64,000 nucleotides of DNA from contig JAFLCG010000002.1 of NCBI GenBank assembly GCA_017303635.1, positions 1 through 64,000 on the forward strand. Reading direction: 5' to 3'. Each line of letters opens with the position of its first letter. Within the stretch, counting starts at the first letter, position 1. The notes under the pieces are model-generated. The model searched no databases. It saw only the letters and a program-made list of their open reading frames with translations, and was not told the origin of the DNA. The DNA comes from Anaerolineae bacterium (GTDB lineage Bacteria; Chloroflexota; Anaerolineae; Aggregatilineales; Phototrophicaceae). The translations under genes and the position numbers were made by a program. Below, piece by piece: positions 32,632-41,842 of the stretch.

Positions 32632-32802
32632 CTAGGAGTGAATATCACCCTTCCATGCGTGCCACAGAATGTATGCCAGTGCAAATCCAGAAAGCGCTAT
32701 CCAGCCAATACGAAATACCGGGTGTGTGGGAATGATGATAGCGGCAACCAGCAGGAGTGTAATGAAGAATAAACTTGGGCCAAGCCCATATGGTAGCTTC
32801 AT
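32632..32802 (-). CDS. Very small two-helix membrane protein (56 residues)
   Basis: The reading frame starts at ATG 32802 (MKLPYGLGPSLFF) and ends at TAG 32632. It encodes two helices (LFFITLLLVAAIIIP and IGWIALSGFALAYILWH) and a short tail KGDIHS. GGAGGGG lies 4 bases before the ATG, a strong ribosome binding site, which together with the clean two-helix pattern supports a real gene. It is divergent from the large gene at 32856 with 53 bases between the starts. The function is unknown; by position it pairs with the large gene. Confidence 0.7.
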   Translation of the reverse strand: MKLPYGLGPSLFFITLLLVAAIIIPTHPVFRIGWIALSGFALAYILWHAWKGDIHS

Positions 32803-32855
32803 TTACCCCTCCAATACCATATCCAATGTACGTCAATTATCGAGGAGACTCTACC

Positions 32856-35009
32856 GTGTTCCAAACTAATCCAATCAATCCATGTGAACTTCAGTATCGT
32901 AGCACAGCAGGTGAAGCATGGCAAACGATATTTACTGCCGCAGGATGCTGCGATTGCGGTCAGGAAATTCCAGCTAACTATTCCCGAGAATGTAATCTCG
33001 CAGCGTTTCTGACAGAAGTCCTACTACCTGATGGTACTACCAAAATTCTGGCAGTTAGGGATAGTGTAGGAATCGGTGGTGGCCTACTGAACGGGTTGGG
33101 TGGAGTTCTTGCAGGTCCTTTTTCTCCGTTTCCAGTAAGTTTCCTTGCATTTTCCGCGGTAGCACTTGTAGCCACCGCTCTAATAGCAAATGATACGAAT
33201 ACGTTTCGTAGCCAGCTTACAAATGCGTATTGGGCCAAGCTCAAGCAGGAATTGTTTCAGGTCATACCTGAAGATGGTCGCTTGACTCAAGACGCCTTGT
33301 TACGGTTGGCATGGGCCGTGCAATATGTGTATGTAAGTGCTCCCGGTGACAGCGATTTTGCAAACTTACTGGTTACGCGAATCTTGCGTGCCATCAACCC
33401 GGAGGTTGCAAGTCGTGCATCCATTATTGGGGCGGAGTACCAAAGCAGCGGCTGTATCGAAAGGGTACAAACGGCTTGCGAGTTGATACCTGTTCAAGGT
33501 TCACCTTTGACTTCTCGCGGCCCCAATCAGTATCGTGTTGCGCTTACTGAATTGGGTATTCACTTCTACCAACTCCGTACAATTGGTTGTTGCCAATTGC
33601 ACATTGATGCTGTATGGGCTGACAATCAGCCAATCAATGTCACCCCTCTTGGGTTGAACGCCTTGATCTTTGAGACGGGTTTTGAGGATGATGGTGAAAT
33701 CGTTGAGGAGCTATTGCAGATGGGCAACCGCTCCTTTGCAATGTTTGCGATAAACTGGCAAATGCCAACCAGTTATCAGAGTATCATGGTTGACTTTACA
33801 ATCATTGATTGTGGGCAAGCAGATAGCCCTCGATTGTTCTTCCTTGACGGGTTGAATCGCTTGACACCTGTCAGAGCAGATGCGAATGGAGATTACAGTC
33901 TTCTGCATTGGCTCCCATTTCCAGCCCCGGATGTCGATAGCTTTCGGCGATATTACCTACGCGATAGCAGTGAGTGCGCCAGCCTTGAATTGGCCCCTTT
34001 CAACCAGGGAACCCCGGTTATTTACGGTTTGTTTCCACCTCGGCTGCGTATCTGGGAATGTGGCACTAATACAATGACTGAGTATGATGCCGCCAATGGG
34101 CCGGATGATTTGGCTGCTATTGAGGCATTCAAGACTGGGGCGCGATGCTTCAACTCGTTTGCTGTACCTTCGCCATATAACTTCCGAGTGCGCCTGAGTG
34201 AGTGTGCAGCCGGGAATCCGATTTCAGTGGCGTTTGCTGTTGGCAGTGGCAATGCTCTCGAATCGCAGGTTAACTATACAGCACAGGTTGTTTTGTCGAT
34301 CAGCAATGGCGTTGCGCTGCCTGCACCTCTGACAGTGCCGATCTCGGTAGTGCCGGATAACCTGACGGCTGAGGTGGAGGATTACTTCCTGCAAACGCCA
34401 ACCATTACCTTCCCAATCGGCAGCATTGACGGCGCTACCCAGCAGGTCGTGCTAACCATCAACGCCGACACGGACCTCGACAACGAGTCGATCACGCTGC
34501 GGTTGGGCAATCCTACCAGCGGGGCGCTGGGCGCGATCACCGAGCATACGGTGACGATTGAGGATGTTTTACTAGGATGTACTGCACCCAATCCCGGCCC
34601 AGGTGTATCCACTTATTCCGGCCCGGGTGGCAATTGGTCGGTTGAAGTGGGAACACCGAGTGGAAACACGGTACAGTATGTACCTGCCGCGGCCAGTGAG
34701 GACCAAATTCGCGTAGTCTTCTGCGCCAACAGTGATTTCACTGTTCAGCGGGTGTCAATGGAGAATCGGTTCTGGATTGGGCAAAACGGCATTGGCAGTC
34801 CAATGCGATATGGAGTGCGGTTCTTCGGTGCCAACAATCTACAAGTTCATGAGATTGTATTTTGGAATGCTGGCACCCACCAGTACGACTGGTGGCCAGA
34901 TGGTAGAGATACCGATCTGACCGGAATTCGCAAGGTTGTTTTCTATGGTCACAGTGTGAATGGCGGCTATGATTGGGCTTTCCGCAACCTGAAGGTGGTT
35001 ATCAGCTAG
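32856..35009 (+). CDS. Large protein with a Calx-beta-like domain, function unknown
   Basis: The GTG at 32856 is chosen as start because GAGGAG lies 8 bases upstream and because the broken copy at 32411 begins with ATG at the same codon. The 717-residue product has no signal peptide. The first 60 residues (FQTNPINPCELQYRS...GCCDCGQEI) are Cys-rich. Residues about 60-120 contain a hydrophobic stretch (GGLLNGLGGVLAGPFSPFPVSFLAFSAVALVATALIA). Residues about 445-565 have the Calx-beta pattern (VSFAVGSGNALESQVNY...DLDNESITLRLGNPTSGALG). The last 130 form a beta-rich domain. Codon use in the first half is more A/T-rich than in neighbours. A phage or other mobile origin is possible but unproven. Confidence 0.65.
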   Translation: MFQTNPINPCELQYRSTAGEAWQTIFTAAGCCDCGQEIPANYSRECNLAAFLTEVLLPDGTTKILAVRDSVGIGGGLLNGLGGVLAGPFSPFPVSFLAFSAVALVATALIANDTNTFRSQLTNAYWAKLKQELFQVIPEDGRLTQDALLRLAWAVQYVYVSAPGDSDFANLLVTRILRAINPEVASRASIIGAEYQSSGCIERVQTACELIPVQGSPLTSRGPNQYRVALTELGIHFYQLRTIGCCQLHIDAVWADNQPINVTPLGLNALIFETGFEDDGEIVEELLQMGNRSFAMFAINWQMPTSYQSIMVDFTIIDCGQADSPRLFFLDGLNRLTPVRADANGDYSLLHWLPFPAPDVDSFRRYYLRDSSECASLELAPFNQGTPVIYGLFPPRLRIWECGTNTMTEYDAANGPDDLAAIEAFKTGARCFNSFAVPSPYNFRVRLSECAAGNPISVAFAVGSGNALESQVNYTAQVVLSISNGVALPAPLTVPISVVPDNLTAEVEDYFLQTPTITFPIGSIDGATQQVVLTINADTDLDNESITLRLGNPTSGALGAITEHTVTIEDVLLGCTAPNPGPGVSTYSGPGGNWSVEVGTPSGNTVQYVPAAASEDQIRVVFCANSDFTVQRVSMENRFWIGQNGIGSPMRYGVRFFGANNLQVHEIVFWNAGTHQYDWWPDGRDTDLTGIRKVVFYGHSVNGGYDWAFRNLKVVIS

Positions 35010-35333
35010 CCCATGGCTCAAAAGCACGGTCGAATGCGGAACCTAATCCAGTTCCGCATTTATCGTCAAGTTTGATAAATGGCTAACCATCTCCAAACCT
35101 AAAAGCGACGAATTCAGGGACTCAAATTTGCCAAATTCGTCGCCTTTACGGGAAGGCCTTATGCGAAAATATCAAATTCGCCGCCTTCATAGCATCCGGG
35201 GTTTTGTGGCAGCATCGCACAAAGCCCCACCTCCCCACCGTTACTGGACAGCCTGAGCCAGTCCAATCTGTCCAATCTGTCCATTTTGTAAACCCGCTAA
35301 TAGCTGATCTTCCCACTAATCACCAACCACTAA
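35010..35333. other. Gene-free stretch with hairpins and a TGTCC tract
   Basis: In these 324 bases there is a perfect hairpin AATGCGGAAC (35033-35042) / GTTCCGCATT (35051-35060), a probable terminator of the large gene; a second stem GCGACGAATT (35105-35114) / AATTCGTCGC (35134-35143); and a TGTCCAATC tract at 35260-35288. No gene is seen. Confidence 0.6.
35033..35060 (+). terminator. Terminator-like hairpin after the large island gene
   Basis: Perfect 10-bp stem AATGCGGAAC/GTTCCGCATT with an 8-base loop, 23 bases past the stop, followed by TTATCG. The T run is weak. Confidence 0.5.
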
Positions 35334-36329
<996 letters not shown>

Positions 36330-36434
36330 ATGTGCTTCTCTCCTATGAATGTTTCCCGGTGGCGTGTATGAAAACGCCGTCAGTGTAGGTTGAGGTACCT
36401 AAACGGATACTAACAGCATACACTGATATTACCC

Positions 36435-36692
36435 TCAGAAAGCTTCATCTGTACCCGAGGCAAGGCGCAAATGCTGATTCATCAGAATTTGCTGGGCGGC
36501 CATGATGTGACTGCACGTATGATGATCCGCGTAGAACGGGCAGGTGCACGACCAGCGCCCCTCCTGAAAAACAATCTCTCGAACGCCGTGTTCCGATTGC
36601 ATCCGCACTTGAAGGCTCTGGACGGTAAAGCGTTCCGGTTCGGCGGCGTAGCGCTGCGATTTCAGGCGCTTTTCTTCCAGGGGATCGGTCAT
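36435..36692 (-). CDS. SWIM zinc-finger protein
   Basis: An 85-residue protein with WSCTCPFYADHHTCSHIMA: Cys49, Cys51, Cys60 and His62 give the CxC...CxH pattern of the SWIM finger, which binds DNA or proteins. It is short compared with usual SWIM proteins, which carry helicase or other domains, so here it is the finger alone with a charged N-terminal helix. It is the last of three genes read FHA, NTPase, SWIM, and starts 3 bases past the NTPase stop. Confidence 0.9.
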   Translation of the reverse strand: MTDPLEEKRLKSQRYAAEPERFTVQSLQVRMQSEHGVREIVFQEGRWSCTCPFYADHHTCSHIMAAQQILMNQHLRLASGTDEAF

Positions 36693-36695
36693 GGG

Positions 36696-37274
36696 TTAGA
36701 GATACCGTTGTAATTGGGCGATCAATTGACTGGGCAGTGTGTCCCGGTTGGTGAGCGTGACCGGGATTAACTGGACTCGTGCCAGCTTTTTGAGATCATC
36801 GGCAAAAGGGTAGGGTCGTTCGACGATGGTGCCAAAGACCAACCGGGATGGATCGGTCAGAATCTTCCAGACAAGCTGCTTGAAGCGATCAGAGACGAAC
36901 TGCATCGGGCCGAGTTCATCCACGATGACGACTTTCTTGCTGTTAAGGGTGACTTCCAGGGTGTCTATCGCTAATCCTTCGACGGCATCCAGGTTGACCT
37001 TGAAGACATCAAAATCGACTTCACGCGGGAAGGCCGATGCGCGCGACTCCAGCGCCAGGGTAGCAGTCTCCCCGGACAACGTAACCAGTTCAAACCGGTC
37101 CCGCCGTCCATCCACCCAGGGAGCGCGAACATAGAATCCGCCCGCATCATTCCCTAATCGCTCGATGACAGCCTGCACAATGGTTGATTTACCGATGCCG
37201 GGCGGTCCGGTCAGCAGCATGACCGGTTTGTCCCCGTTAGGCTGTCCCCTGACAGTGAACGGTAGATTGTCCAC
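36696..37274 (-). CDS. Nucleoside-triphosphatase, THEP1-like
   Basis: The 192-residue protein has the P-loop LLTGPPGIGKSTIVQ (about 21-34), then GGFYVRAPWVDGRRDRFELVTLSG, typical of NTPase_1/THEP1, and a Walker B KKVVIVDELGPMQFVS. Members hydrolyse NTPs or modified nucleotides, though the physiological substrate is unclear. It lies between an FHA gene (9 bases upstream) and a SWIM gene, and the three are probably one transcript. Size and motifs are normal, so it should be active. Confidence 0.9.
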   Translation of the reverse strand: MDNLPFTVRGQPNGDKPVMLLTGPPGIGKSTIVQAVIERLGNDAGGFYVRAPWVDGRRDRFELVTLSGETATLALESRASAFPREVDFDVFKVNLDAVEGLAIDTLEVTLNSKKVVIVDELGPMQFVSDRFKQLVWKILTDPSRLVFGTIVERPYPFADDLKKLARVQLIPVTLTNRDTLPSQLIAQLQRYL

Positions 37275-37283
37275 TGTGCACTC

Positions 37284-37679
37284 CTAATACGGGCCGCCTT
37301 CTTCAAAGCTGAGGGGAATATCGAGGCGCATCCAGGTGCGGCCTGCCCGGAACAGCGTCCCCGGTCGCAGGCTGACGCGGCCTTTGATCGACCCCTTCTC
37401 TTTTTCCAGATAGGTGCCGTTCCGGCTGCCCCCATCTTCCAGCCAGAAGGCCAGTGTATAGGGATTGACTACGGACTCGGTGGCACTGGCCGGTATAGCC
37501 CCGATGACGAGCTTGGCATGAACGCGAGAGGCCTGGTTATCAAAGTCGATCAGGATGTCGCAGCCTTCGCGCCGACCGATGAGCAGGATTCGTTCTTCGC
37601 CCGCTTCCGGCTGTTCGAAGTAGAGGGTTTTCCCATCCAGCGGTCCGCTCATATAGGTGACAGAGAGTTCATTGGTCAT
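37284..37679 (-). CDS. FHA-domain protein
   Basis: A 131-residue protein that is almost only an FHA domain: LLIGRREGCDILID (Gly-Arg), QASRVHAKLVIGA (Ser-Arg-His) and FWLEDGGSRNGTYLEKEKG (Asn-Gly-Thr) are the phosphothreonine-binding residues. It would dock a phosphorylated partner. Nothing shows which kinase, as no Ser/Thr kinase lies in the window. It is the first gene of the FHA-NTPase-SWIM set. Confidence 0.93.
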   Translation of the reverse strand: MTNELSVTYMSGPLDGKTLYFEQPEAGEERILLIGRREGCDILIDFDNQASRVHAKLVIGAIPASATESVVNPYTLAFWLEDGGSRNGTYLEKEKGSIKGRVSLRPGTLFRAGRTWMRLDIPLSFEEGGPY

Positions 37680-37753
37680 CGGGACATCCTGTGGACAAAG
37701 TCGTGTGCGTAGATCCTGGCTCCAGTGTACCCATTTTCCGCCGCTGGGGTAAA

Positions 37754-38392
37754 TCAGGAACCACTTGGCTTGATCTCCGATGCGGGGCGTTGAAGTTCAA
37801 ACAGATCGTTCACCCGGGTATAGCTGCTGCCCGCCAACCGACCGATGGGTTGATAGGCAGTAATGTCAATCTTATACGGCTCGCGGTAGATCGCGTCCGC
37901 AATATGAATATAGACAATCGTGCCGATGACCAGACGAGCGCTGCCCGGGCCTTCGCCTATCGGCACAATCTGATTCAGGCGGCACTCGAACTGGACTGGA
38001 CTCTCCGCCACGCGGGGTGCACTCACCTGGATGGAGGGAATTGGAGTGAGTCCGGCGCGTTGGAATTCATCCACTTCGGGGGGATATTCCCCAGCCGTGA
38101 TGTTCATGGCGGTTGCCAGCGGTTCCGTGACCATGTTGACGACAAAATCACCGCTGGCCTGCAAATTAGCTAGCGTATCCTTCGGTTGATGCGTCGTTTC
38201 ACGATAGGATACGCTAAAGACCAGGCTAGGGGGATTGGAAGCCACGCCGTTGAAAAAGCTGAAAGGGGCCAGGTTCGGCACCCCATCCGGGCTGATGGTG
38301 CTGACCCAGGCAATCGGGCGTGGCACCACCACCCCGATCAACAGCTTATAGAGATCGCGCTGGGGCACATCAATGGGGTTCAATTCGACCAT
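37754..38392 (-). CDS. Flavin reductase-like FMN-binding protein
   Basis: The 212-residue protein shows the split-barrel flavin-binding pattern: LLIGVVVPRPIAWVSTISPDGVPNLAPFSFFNGVASNPPSLVFSV, then TLANLQASGDFVVNMV, and later PVQFECRLNQIVPIG and IVYIHIADAI. Such proteins reduce or carry FMN for monooxygenases or act as flavoredoxins. There is no signal peptide, so it is cytoplasmic. The partner oxygenase is not in the window. Intact and of normal length. Confidence 0.93.
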   Translation of the reverse strand: MVELNPIDVPQRDLYKLLIGVVVPRPIAWVSTISPDGVPNLAPFSFFNGVASNPPSLVFSVSYRETTHQPKDTLANLQASGDFVVNMVTEPLATAMNITAGEYPPEVDEFQRAGLTPIPSIQVSAPRVAESPVQFECRLNQIVPIGEGPGSARLVIGTIVYIHIADAIYREPYKIDITAYQPIGRLAGSSYTRVNDLFELQRPASEIKPSGS

Positions 38393-38470
38393 CCGAGTAT
38401 TCCTTGGTAAGGCGACGATGAGTGATCGATTTTAACGCCCAACCTGTCGGCAATGCTAAGGCCGGGATTA

Positions 38471-39244
38471 TTATGGCAGGCCGATACTGGCAACCACGAG
38501 CCGCACGGGTAAGGCATCTCCGCCGAGGCTGACCGCTAACCGCTGTGCTTCCAGTTGGCTAAAGTTGCCCTGGATTTCGACTTCACTGCCGATTTCCGTC
38601 TGAATGACGGGTGCCCAGACGACGATGCCATCCACGACGATACCTAGTGGTTCACCGACGCGCTCCCGTGTGAAGGCGGCCAAGCGCTCACCGGCTTCCG
38701 GGGTAAAGGTCACACTGACCATCCATAAATTAGGATCGAAGGATGAAACCAGGGCCTCTGCGGTCAGCACATCCTCACTGCTGAGTAGGCCTTCAAAGGG
38801 CTGATTGGTCAGCGGATTGAGCAAAGCATCGGGAGCCACATTAGGGTAAAGAACGGTCGTGATGGGTTGATCTGCCACTTGAGATACTTCCAGACCCGTG
38901 AAATCGACGATTTCCAACGAACCATTCGCAGTGAGAATGGCGTTTACTTCATCTATGGTGGGGGATTCCAGTGCCGGAAACGTGACGGCGAGGCTCAAAT
39001 CCGGCGTTACGCTTACGGAAACGGGCTCTAAATCCAGCGCGGTCAGCCGCTGGGTAACCACTTCAACAGCCTGTTGGAGCGTGTCGATGTCAGCAGTCTC
39101 ACCTTCCGTGACTAAGATGACCTCGACCATAGCGATTTCATCCGGGGGTGCGACTAGATCTCCCCCGGCGAACCCTATGCCCATGAAAAGGGCAGTAAAG
39201 AACATCACAATGAATTGAAGGCATCCACCGCCAGCGAGTTCCAT
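38471..39244 (-). CDS. Stand-alone SecD P1/head-like exported protein
   Basis: A short N-terminal hydrophobic segment (CLQFIVMFFTALFMGIGF) is followed by about 220 outer residues. AVEVVTQRLTALDLEPVSVSV, then LIVD-type strands, FTPEAGERLAAFTRERVGEPLGIVVDGIVVWAPVIQTEI and EVEIQGNFSQLEAQRLAVSLGGDALPVRL match the periplasmic P1 domain of SecD in order. In SecD the residues after this enter five more membrane helices; here the protein ends. It has only one membrane span and no SecF, so it is not an export motor. It could be a relic or a re-used head domain. Confidence 0.75.
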   Translation of the reverse strand: MELAGGGCLQFIVMFFTALFMGIGFAGGDLVAPPDEIAMVEVILVTEGETADIDTLQQAVEVVTQRLTALDLEPVSVSVTPDLSLAVTFPALESPTIDEVNAILTANGSLEIVDFTGLEVSQVADQPITTVLYPNVAPDALLNPLTNQPFEGLLSSEDVLTAEALVSSFDPNLWMVSVTFTPEAGERLAAFTRERVGEPLGIVVDGIVVWAPVIQTEIGSEVEIQGNFSQLEAQRLAVSLGGDALPVRLVVASIGLP

Positions 39245-39326
39245 CTCTCAAACCTCCGTTATGAGCTTGCCGGCTTCACTGTACCCCAGGCCGGTTCTGT
39301 CCGGCATCCCCCATATTGAGGGGCAT

Positions 39327-40004
39327 TCAGGCAGGTTTACGCCAGGTCAGTGAGTAGCGCCACAGCAGATGCTTCCGCACCCGAGCACCGGGTAGATAGG
39401 TGGCACAAACCTGTCGCATCTGGGATAGGCGAGGGTAGACATCATGTGCACCGTGAGCGTCCCAGGCAGCGGACTCGGCGGCTGAAGGCGATGGGACTTG
39501 ATGCCAACGTTGATAGAAGCTACTGGCGATCATGCCGGTCAACCCGGAGAGAAATAAGTCAGGACGATTTTCCGGGGTATAGAGATCCAGAACCAGCAGT
39601 ACTCCACCGGGCTGAAGGGCCTCCCGCAGGCGCGGCAGGATGGTTTCCAATGAAAGATGATGCAGGGTGGCAATGGAGGCGATGACCTCAAAGGTACGGC
39701 TCGGTTGCAGGTAGTCCAGCACATCAGCTTGCTCATAGTGGATGTTCTGGATACCAACCGAACGTTCTCGGGCCAGACGAATCATTTCACCTGAAAGGTC
39801 AATGCCCGTGACGTGTTCACAACGGGTCGCTAACAAATGGCTGAAGACCCCAGTGCCGCAGCCGACATCCAGCGCGGTTTTCGGTCGGTTCGGCAAATGA
39901 CGCAATAGATAGGGATGGTAGTGGCTGTTATGGCTCCAACCTGCATGGTCGAAGGCTGCCAACCGATCAAAGTCATCGCGGATGCGATCCCGATCTAGAG
40001 TCAT
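39327..40004 (-). CDS. Class I SAM-dependent methyltransferase
   Basis: The 225-residue protein has motif I ALDVGCGTGVFSHLLA, the acidic residue of motif II in VTGIDLSGEM, motif III YLQPSRTFEVIASIATLHHL and LQPGGVLLVLDLYTP. It would methylate a small molecule or lipid-like acceptor using SAM. The start overlaps the stop of the glycosyltransferase gene by four bases, so the two act together, perhaps in making a modified glycolipid or pigment. Confidence 0.92.
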   Translation of the reverse strand: MTLDRDRIRDDFDRLAAFDHAGWSHNSHYHPYLLRHLPNRPKTALDVGCGTGVFSHLLATRCEHVTGIDLSGEMIRLARERSVGIQNIHYEQADVLDYLQPSRTFEVIASIATLHHLSLETILPRLREALQPGGVLLVLDLYTPENRPDLFLSGLTGMIASSFYQRWHQVPSPSAAESAAWDAHGAHDVYPRLSQMRQVCATYLPGARVRKHLLWRYSLTWRKPA

Positions 40005-41464
40005 GCACTAACTCCCTGTGTAGGTGCCGGTTCCACCGCCGCCGCCCGCCACAGCGCCACCCGATCTGCCATGCTCCAGAGAGCCACTAAGCCAAATGAA
40101 AAGCCATACAGGCCCAGATAGAGCACCAGGGCCGGATTGAGGCGGTAGGCTACGAACATGCCCCAGAAGGCATACGCCGCCAGCAGCAGTTCGATCCACA
40201 CATTAGGGTCGGCTCGCAGCGCGTAACCGCTGCCCTGCCAGTGCTGATTGAATTTTGGCGTGCGCCGGAACTCGCCCCGGCGTCCGAGCAGCCCACCGAT
40301 TACTGCCCGGGTATTCGTCCAGGCAATCCCGGTTCCCAGGGCTAGCAGCATAGGGAATGCCAGCAAGCGCTTACCCCAATCCCGGTATAGCGCCCGCTGA
40401 CTGACAATATAAGCCAGCGGCGGCCCCAAACCGGCCAACCCCAGCCAGCTTAAGTGCAGGCGTTGCAAATCCCCACTGAGCAAGAGTGGCGGTGTCAAGA
40501 TCAGCAGAATAATCATCAAGGGATGCGGGAGGTATTGGCACAGGTGCAGTGTCGCCATCAGGCGTTGGAACAGGCTGAAACGCGAAGTCCACAACGGGGG
40601 TAGCACCACGCTGATACACTGGGTACTGCCTTTGGCCCAGCGCGCCTGCTGTTGCTTATAAGCCGCCATCTGCGGGGGCAGTTCCCCCGGCACAACGACA
40701 TCCGGCAAATAGAGGAAGCGCCAACCCTTCAACTGCGCCCGATAACTGAGGTCCAGATCTTCAGTTAGTGTCAGATCTCGCCAGCCACCGGCGTCCCGAA
40801 TGCAGGCTGCCCGCCAGACTCCGCCGCTGCCATTGAAGTTGAGCAGCCAACCGGCCCGGCTGCGCGCCGTCTGTTCAACCACAAAATGCCCATCCAGCGC
40901 CAGGGTCTGTCCGAGTGTGAGTAAATTGGTAAATGGGTTCAGATGACCCCAGCGAGTCTGGACCATACCAATGTTCGGATTCGCGACCAGATGGGGGATC
41001 GTTTTTCGCAGGAAATCCCGCGGGGGGACAAAATCCGCATCCAGAACCAGCACGTATTCCGCATCGGTGATGGTCAGGCCGTAGGCCAGTGCCCCCGCCT
41101 TAAAGCCGCTGCGATCTGCCCGGCGGATGTGGTCGATGGCTAAGCCATCCGCCTGTAACCGGGCGATCTGCGCCGCCGCAATCTCGGTGGTTTCGTCGTT
41201 GGAGTCATCGAGCAGTTGAACCGTTAGTCGGTCACGCGGGTAATCCAGCGCCGCCATCGAATTCAACAGACGGATGACAACATGCTGCTCATTAAAAATC
41301 GGAAGTTGCACAACCACCTTCGGCCAGATGGTCAAAGGTGGCGTGGGGACTATTTGCTTCCGATAGCGCGCCCAGGTGATAAGCAGAATGAATTCGCTCA
41401 CCGCGTAGGTCGTCAGGAACAAGGCACAAATAATATAGATCAAAGTGAGCAGGTCAAGGAGCAT
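40001..41464 (-). CDS. Family 2 glycosyltransferase (processive type)
   Basis: The 487-residue protein begins with a membrane helix, then a GT2 domain with VQLPIFNE, LDDSNDET, VLVLDADFVPP (DxD), TEDLDLSYR (catalytic Asp) and QQARWAKGS (QxxRW), and ends with about five membrane helices. This is the layout of processive or lipid-linked transferases such as cellulose-synthase-like and ceramide-glucosyltransferase-like enzymes. It uses a UDP-sugar on the cytoplasmic side. The acceptor is unknown. It is co-translated with the methyltransferase downstream. Confidence 0.92.
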   Translation of the reverse strand: MLLDLLTLIYIICALFLTTYAVSEFILLITWARYRKQIVPTPPLTIWPKVVVQLPIFNEQHVVIRLLNSMAALDYPRDRLTVQLLDDSNDETTEIAAAQIARLQADGLAIDHIRRADRSGFKAGALAYGLTITDAEYVLVLDADFVPPRDFLRKTIPHLVANPNIGMVQTRWGHLNPFTNLLTLGQTLALDGHFVVEQTARSRAGWLLNFNGSGGVWRAACIRDAGGWRDLTLTEDLDLSYRAQLKGWRFLYLPDVVVPGELPPQMAAYKQQQARWAKGSTQCISVVLPPLWTSRFSLFQRLMATLHLCQYLPHPLMIILLILTPPLLLSGDLQRLHLSWLGLAGLGPPLAYIVSQRALYRDWGKRLLAFPMLLALGTGIAWTNTRAVIGGLLGRRGEFRRTPKFNQHWQGSGYALRADPNVWIELLLAAYAFWGMFVAYRLNPALVLYLGLYGFSFGLVALWSMADRVALWRAAAVEPAPTQGVSA

Positions 41465-41842
41465 GAAGCCGCCTCAGGAAAGGAAACTACCCTCTAACCG
41501 GGAGTACGGGCGCTGCTGAAAGCCACCCCTTGTTTTACGCAGGGAGTCTGCGAACGGTTGCAGCACAGGTTACTTTTCGGCCTTGCGCCGAACCTGCCTG
41601 GGTAGAAACAGGGAACACTGCCAGCCCGAATGTTGTCATTCTACTGGGGTGAGATACGAGCCGACCAGATGGAAATCGTAGTGCTTTCTATTATTATGAC
41701 CATTTGACCTGTGCTAATCCGAATGCTCTGGCGGGCAGGTTAGGCATGAGACGTGCTTGCCTCTGAAGGATTGAAGAAACATCCGCTATACTCTCCGCAC
41801 ATGAAGGCACATCACCCTTTCAGAGTTATCGAGAGGAACGCT
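41465..41842. other. Gene-free stretch with a structured segment
   Basis: The 378-base gap lies between divergently read genes. The segment 41507-41628 can fold: CGGG (41507-41510) can pair with CCCG (41625-41628), GCAG/CTGC form a small hairpin near 41540-41552, and CAGGTT-CGGC pairs with GCCG-AACCTG (41566-41596). No known RNA family was recognised. The rest shows nothing notable. Confidence 0.4.

Noticed and set aside
32645..32836. 63-codon minus-strand frame overlapping the 56-residue membrane gene
   Set aside because: A different frame with no helix pattern and no ribosome binding site; the 56-residue frame is far better supported.
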